Below, piece by piece: positions 61,135 to 64,000 of a DNA stretch of 64,000 nucleotides; position 1 is the first letter of the stretch, and each line of letters opens with the position of its first letter. The stretch comes from an uncultured Dehalococcoidia bacterium (GTDB lineage Bacteria; Chloroflexota; Dehalococcoidia; Lucifugimonadales; UBA1123), in NCBI GenBank assembly GCA_951812505.1, contig CATOSI010000002.1, positions 744,001 through 808,000 on the forward strand, read 5' to 3'. The notes under the pieces were generated by a model, which was given only the letters and a program-made list of their open reading frames with translations, did not search any database and was not told the origin of the DNA. A program made the position numbers and the translations under genes.

Positions 61135-61155
61135 AGAAATGTCAACACGGCCTGG

Positions 61156-61572
61156 TCAGGGCAGCACGGCGACCGCAGAGATCTCCACCAGGAATTCCTC
61201 CCTGACGAGGCCCTCGATGACCAGCAGCGTGTTGGGGGGATAGTCGCCGTCGGGAAATATCGTCGGAAACACCTCGGTGCGCCCCGCGATGAATCCCTGC
61301 ACAGAGTCGCGTCCCACGACGTAGGTGGTGAACTCCACGACGTTGCTGAAGGTGGCGCCGACGCTCTCCAGCACACCTCCGAGGTTCTCGAACACCTGCC
61401 TGGTCTGGGCGGGCACGTCGCCGACTCCGACCGGGTTGCCGTCGAGGTTCACGGCCACCTGGCCTGCGATGAAGAGCAATTCGCCGGGCGCGGTCCTGAT
61501 CGCCTGAGAGTATGCGCCAATCGGTTGTGGGGCCTTGTCAGTATTTACGATGGCTCGCCTTAGTTCGCTCAC
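61156..61572 (-). CDS. RidA/YjgF/UK114 family protein
   Basis: A 138-residue protein of the Rid superfamily, which forms trimers and often hydrolyses reactive imines. Family segments are APQPIGAYSQAIR, LLFIAGQVAVNLDGN, the helix QTRQVFENLGGVLESVGATFSNVVEFTTYV and VEISAVAVL. The Arg usually found before the last strand (Arg105 in E. coli RidA) is not evident in PPNTLLVIEGL, so canonical deaminase activity is doubtful and one of the other Rid subgroups is more likely. It is 11 bases from the amidohydrolase gene and probably in one operon with it. Confidence 0.87.
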   Translation of the reverse strand: MSELRRAIVNTDKAPQPIGAYSQAIRTAPGELLFIAGQVAVNLDGNPVGVGDVPAQTRQVFENLGGVLESVGATFSNVVEFTTYVVGRDSVQGFIAGRTEVFPTIFPDGDYPPNTLLVIEGLVREEFLVEISAVAVLP

Positions 61573-61583
61573 ATCAGTCCTCC

Positions 61584-63206
61584 CTAAAGAAGATTTGTTG
61601 TAATGTCGTCTGTCCGGTACATGATCCGTCCGCCCACAACGGTAGCGGCGGACTCGATCTGGCCCAGTCCATGGGCAGCTTCACGAAACGGGTCGTGCTG
61701 CAGGACTACGAGGTCGCCCAGCTTTCCGACCTCGAGAGTTCCCTTGACATCTTCCTCAAAAGCTCCGTAGGCGGCGTTGACCGTCATCATGGATATTGCT
61801 TCCCTGACAGGAATTCGTTCGTCGCCGGTCAGGATACTGCCGGAATTCGTGATTCTGTCTATGGCGTTCTGCATACAGAAGAGCGGGTTGACCGGCGTTA
61901 CCGGACAGTCCGAGTGCAGCAGGGGCTTTATGCCTGCCCGGATAGCGGAGCCGATGGGGTCCAGATTGGCGACTCGTTCCGGCCCTAGGAAGCGGTCCCG
62001 GTGACGGTCGCCGAAGTAGTACACATGGTTCGGGAAGAAGTTGGGAATGACGCCAAGCTCGCGCATCCTGGAGATGTGTTCAGGGACGCAGACCTGGCAG
62101 TGCTCGATGCGGAACCGGTGATCCGCTCTTGGCATGGCGCGGAGGGCGTTTTCGTATGCCGCAAGCACGGCGTCTATGGCGGCGTCGCCATTGGCGTGGG
62201 TGGCGATCTGGTAGCCCCTTCGGTGCAGGTCCATGACGATATCGTTGAGTTCGTCCTGCTCGTAGATGAGCCAGCCCTGTTCGGTGGGGTCGCAGTGATA
62301 TGGCTCGCGCAGGGCCGCGGTGATCCCCTGGATGGAGCCGTCGGAGATGATCTTGCATCCTGCGACGCGCACCCATTCGTCGCCGTCGCCGGTCTGCCAG
62401 GCGAAGTTGGAGTCCTTCAGGTATTCCCAATGGATGAACATATTCACCCTGAACTTCAGGAAGCCTTCGCGTCGCGCTCTCTGGTAGGTGTCCAGGATGT
62501 CCACGCCCCGGGCGTTGCTAACGCTGGCGTCGTGGATGGTGGTTATGCCCCGGCGCAGGTATTCCTCCTGGGCCTGGACGAATCCTGTGCGGACCTCTGC
62601 TTCCGTGTAGGCGGGCAGCAGCCGGTTCACCAGTCCCTGGGCTGTCTCGTACAGCATCCCGTCCGGCTCGCCACTGGCGGGAAACCTGCCGATGCGGCCG
62701 CCGGGCGGATCGGCAGTCTCGTCGTGAATTCGGGCCAACTCCAACGCGGCGGAGTTGGCGGCCAGCATATGCCCTGAGTTGTGGACGATTGCGACAGGGT
62801 GGTCGTTGGTGGCGGCGTCCAGGTCGTGGCGGGTGGGGTGACGCACGTCCCGGAGTCCGGTGTCGTCATAGCCGCGACCGCGGACCCATTCGCCGGGCGG
62901 AGTCGTCGAGGCTCGTTCCCGCAGGCGGCTTACGATGTCGGCGATGTTGCGGTTGGGCGGCGTGCGAACATCCACCTCCAGCAGGTTCGTGCTGAATCCC
63001 ACCATGTGGTTGTGTGGTTCGATGAATCCCGGGAGTATCGTCTTGCCTTGGGCATCTATGACCGTCGTCCGGCTCCGCTTCCCGACGAGGACTTCGTCGT
63101 TCGTGCCCAAAGCGGCGATCCTGCCGTCGCGAATGCCCACGGCCTGCACAACACTGTTGTGAGGGTCCATGGTTTCCACCCGGCCGTTGATGACGATCAA
63201 GTCCAT
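61584..63206 (-). CDS. YtcJ-like metal-dependent amidohydrolase
   Basis: A 540-residue amidohydrolase of the YtcJ subgroup (amidohydrolase_3). The N-terminal beta domain has ALGTNDEVLVG. The metal motif is ILPGFIEPHNHMVG near residue 60, with Asn between the two His. Later ligands are in THANGDAAIDAVLAAYE and RIEHCQVC, and the Asp is in LLHSDCPVTPVNP near residue 425. The enzyme hydrolyses amide-like or formamide bonds. The RidA-like gene follows directly, a pairing often seen in amine or cyclic-amide catabolism. Confidence 0.88.
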   Translation of the reverse strand: MDLIVINGRVETMDPHNSVVQAVGIRDGRIAALGTNDEVLVGKRSRTTVIDAQGKTILPGFIEPHNHMVGFSTNLLEVDVRTPPNRNIADIVSRLRERASTTPPGEWVRGRGYDDTGLRDVRHPTRHDLDAATNDHPVAIVHNSGHMLAANSAALELARIHDETADPPGGRIGRFPASGEPDGMLYETAQGLVNRLLPAYTEAEVRTGFVQAQEEYLRRGITTIHDASVSNARGVDILDTYQRARREGFLKFRVNMFIHWEYLKDSNFAWQTGDGDEWVRVAGCKIISDGSIQGITAALREPYHCDPTEQGWLIYEQDELNDIVMDLHRRGYQIATHANGDAAIDAVLAAYENALRAMPRADHRFRIEHCQVCVPEHISRMRELGVIPNFFPNHVYYFGDRHRDRFLGPERVANLDPIGSAIRAGIKPLLHSDCPVTPVNPLFCMQNAIDRITNSGSILTGDERIPVREAISMMTVNAAYGAFEEDVKGTLEVGKLGDLVVLQHDPFREAAHGLGQIESAATVVGGRIMYRTDDITTNLL

Positions 63207-63278
63207 TCGGGCTGCTCCGTTGGATGACTGGCGAGACGAGTCAGTGGCAAAAGGATTCCCGTATCGTGGCGACGCACC

Positions 63279-63656
63279 TTAATCGGTGATGTAGGTGTGG
63301 GTGATAACCTCCCACACATGACCGTTCTCGCAGTCGAAGTAGAACCCGCGTCCCTGGTGTTTGTGGTTGATCTCGCCGTCCGTCCGCGAGCCCGGCCCGC
63401 TCCCGAACGGGATTCCCTCGTCCTTGACGCGCTGCAGCACTGCGTCGAACTCGTCGTCCGAAGCCAGGAAGGCGTAGTGATTGGAGCGCGGGTTGTCCGA
63501 GTCATCGAAGTCGAGCGTCAAGATGTCGTTGACCTTGACGGGCGCGAAGTGTCCCCAGGTCCCTTCGTACTTCAGTCCGAAGATGCGGGCGATGAACTCC
63601 GCCGACTTCACCTTGTCGTAGGCTGGCACGATTGTGTGGTCTAGCTGCAATGGCAT
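63279..63656 (-). CDS. VOC family protein (glyoxalase/dioxygenase fold)
   Basis: A 125-residue VOC protein. LQLDHTIVPAYDKVKSAEFIARIFGL is the first repeat with a possible His ligand, and the second repeat has HYAFLASDDEFDAVLQRV and GRGFYFDCENGHVWEVI with the terminal Glu. It is a small metalloenzyme or resistance-type binder with unknown substrate. GAGGAGGA precedes the ATG at 63656, which places the start at MPLQLDH; an upstream ATG lacks such a site. Confidence 0.82.
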   Translation of the reverse strand: MPLQLDHTIVPAYDKVKSAEFIARIFGLKYEGTWGHFAPVKVNDILTLDFDDSDNPRSNHYAFLASDDEFDAVLQRVKDEGIPFGSGPGSRTDGEINHKHQGRGFYFDCENGHVWEVITHTYITD

Positions 63657-63781
63657 GGCTGTCCTCCTCTGTATAAACGATACACCAGGCGTCAACTTGA
63701 GTGCTCGGTTCACTCTGATATGAAGGTTTGAACGGGTGTTACGAATGGCAGGTTTCTAGTTGCTCGCACCGGCCTCCCCAC

Positions 63782-63811
63782 CCCTGGGTTCCCGCCTTCG
63801 CGGAAACGACG
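63782..63811. repeat. Dispersed palindromic repeat, copy 8
   Basis: CCCTGGGTT, core CCCGCCTTCGCGG, AAACGACG. It is followed by two copies of a 20-base sequence around AAGGTCTCTTT at about 63815-63836 and 63851-63871 that differ by a few bases. Confidence 0.7.
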
Positions 63812-63871
63812 ATAGTTGTGCAAAGGTCTCTTTTCGCGGTCATTGCCCTGGTTGTGCGAAGGTCTCTTTCG

Positions 63872-64000
63872 TCATATGTCGTGTGAGCCGCCTTCGGGCC
63901 ATCCGTGGTCCAGGTCTATGCCGAGCCTGTCGGCTCGCGCGATGACCGATGTGGATACCGTGCTGTAAACTTCGGCCTCGTCCACTCGGACCGAGTGTCC
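63872..64000 (-). CDS. C-terminal end of an unidentified gene, cut by the window edge
   Basis: The minus strand is open from base 64000 to a TGA at 63872-63874 and encodes 42 residues (GHSVRVDEAEVYSTVSTSVI, then ARADRLGIDLDHGWPEGG). It is the last part of a gene that begins outside the window. The composition looks coding, but the piece is too short to assign a family. Confidence 0.45.
   Translation of the reverse strand, partial: GHSVRVDEAEVYSTVSTSVIARADRLGIDLDHGWPEGGSHDI

Larger units (their letters stand above)
60845..61155. other. Intergenic region with two repeat elements
   Basis: This 311-base region lies between convergent genes. It contains a hairpin element at 60938-60958 and repeat copy 7 at 61105-61134. 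I see no gene. Confidence 0.6.

Noticed and set aside
29214..63811. The repeated palindromes as a CRISPR array
   Set aside because: The copies are scattered kilobases apart, in both orientations, and there are no regular spacers or cas genes.
63760..63945. A 61-codon plus-strand frame near the right edge
   Set aside because: It runs through a dispersed repeat and short duplications and is antisense to a more convincing minus-strand gene end.
1..64000. Prophage, insertion sequence or integrase
   Set aside because: No transposase, integrase, capsid, terminase or portal motif was found on either strand.

Overview
The window comes from a moderately GC-rich bacterial chromosome. The gene set suggests a Chloroflexota bacterium of the Dehalococcoidia/SAR202 type. 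Supporting signs are a predicted F420-NADPH oxidoreductase, a luciferase-like flavin monooxygenase, many stand-alone dehydrogenases, lyases and dioxygenases for odd organic acids, a split methylmalonyl-CoA mutase, Uma2-type remnants and a DUF5679 mini-protein. This assignment is inferred from gene content; no rRNA or other marker gene is present. The window has no phage, insertion sequence or CRISPR array. Small toxin-antitoxin loci and decayed genes are scattered between metabolic genes.

Layout, left to right. Positions 0.1-5.6 kb hold a small membrane protein, then a flavin monooxygenase, a CRTAC1-type FG-GAP protein and a zinc-ribbon/PQQ-propeller protein that appear to be co-transcribed. 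Positions 5.6-8.5 kb hold a coiled-coil lipoprotein, an SDR, a VapBC-like pair and a Uma2 remnant. Positions 8.4-13.5 kb hold an oligopeptide-type ABC importer (binding protein plus two permeases, no ATPase) next to a phosphotriesterase-like hydrolase. Positions 13.5-21 kb hold a restriction-endonuclease-like gene broken by a 38-bp tandem duplication, a crotonase-fold protein, an ImmA/IrrE-DUF4411 toxin-antitoxin-like pair, a ketopantoate reductase, an antitoxin with a truncated PIN toxin, an MFS carrier and a gene split by an amber codon. Positions 21-27.6 kb hold two tandem UraA-fold (NCS2) transporters with an unusual C-terminal domain resembling a degenerate RsbW/SpoIIAB ATPase, a sensor histidine kinase, RibF and a DUF5679 mini-gene with a clear promoter and terminator.

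Positions 27.6-31.2 kb hold a polytopic membrane protein and a two-gene AAA-ATPase/PIN module. Positions 31.2-36.2 kb look like a periplasmic copper/redox operon: a His-rich exported protein, a FixH/YtkA-like protein, a cupredoxin-like protein, a lipoprotein redoxin and a CopC-CopD-cytochrome c fusion. The redoxin gene reads through an in-frame TGA at the peroxidatic-cysteine position and has a SECIS-like hairpin directly downstream. It is therefore a strong candidate selenoprotein that ordinary gene callers would split in two. Positions 36.3-41.9 kb hold an MBL hydrolase, an MFS carrier, tRNA-Val, two decayed genes, the F420 reductase and a membrane-anchored metallopeptidase.

Positions 41.9-49.9 kb hold a methylmalonyl-CoA mutase/epimerase cluster with an acyl-CoA dehydrogenase, an orphan Dam-like methylase, a TcuA-like flavoprotein and tRNA-Gln. 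Positions 50-64 kb are a set of mostly single catabolic genes: SMP-30 lactonase, DUF3500, sugar epimerase, SDR, HpcH aldolase, MBL hydrolase, intradiol dioxygenase, S9 peptidase, RidA, YtcJ amidohydrolase and VOC protein. They are separated by copies of a dispersed palindromic repeat; eight copies occur in the right two-thirds of the window. Together the genes fit a heterotroph that takes up and oxidises diverse dissolved organic compounds.
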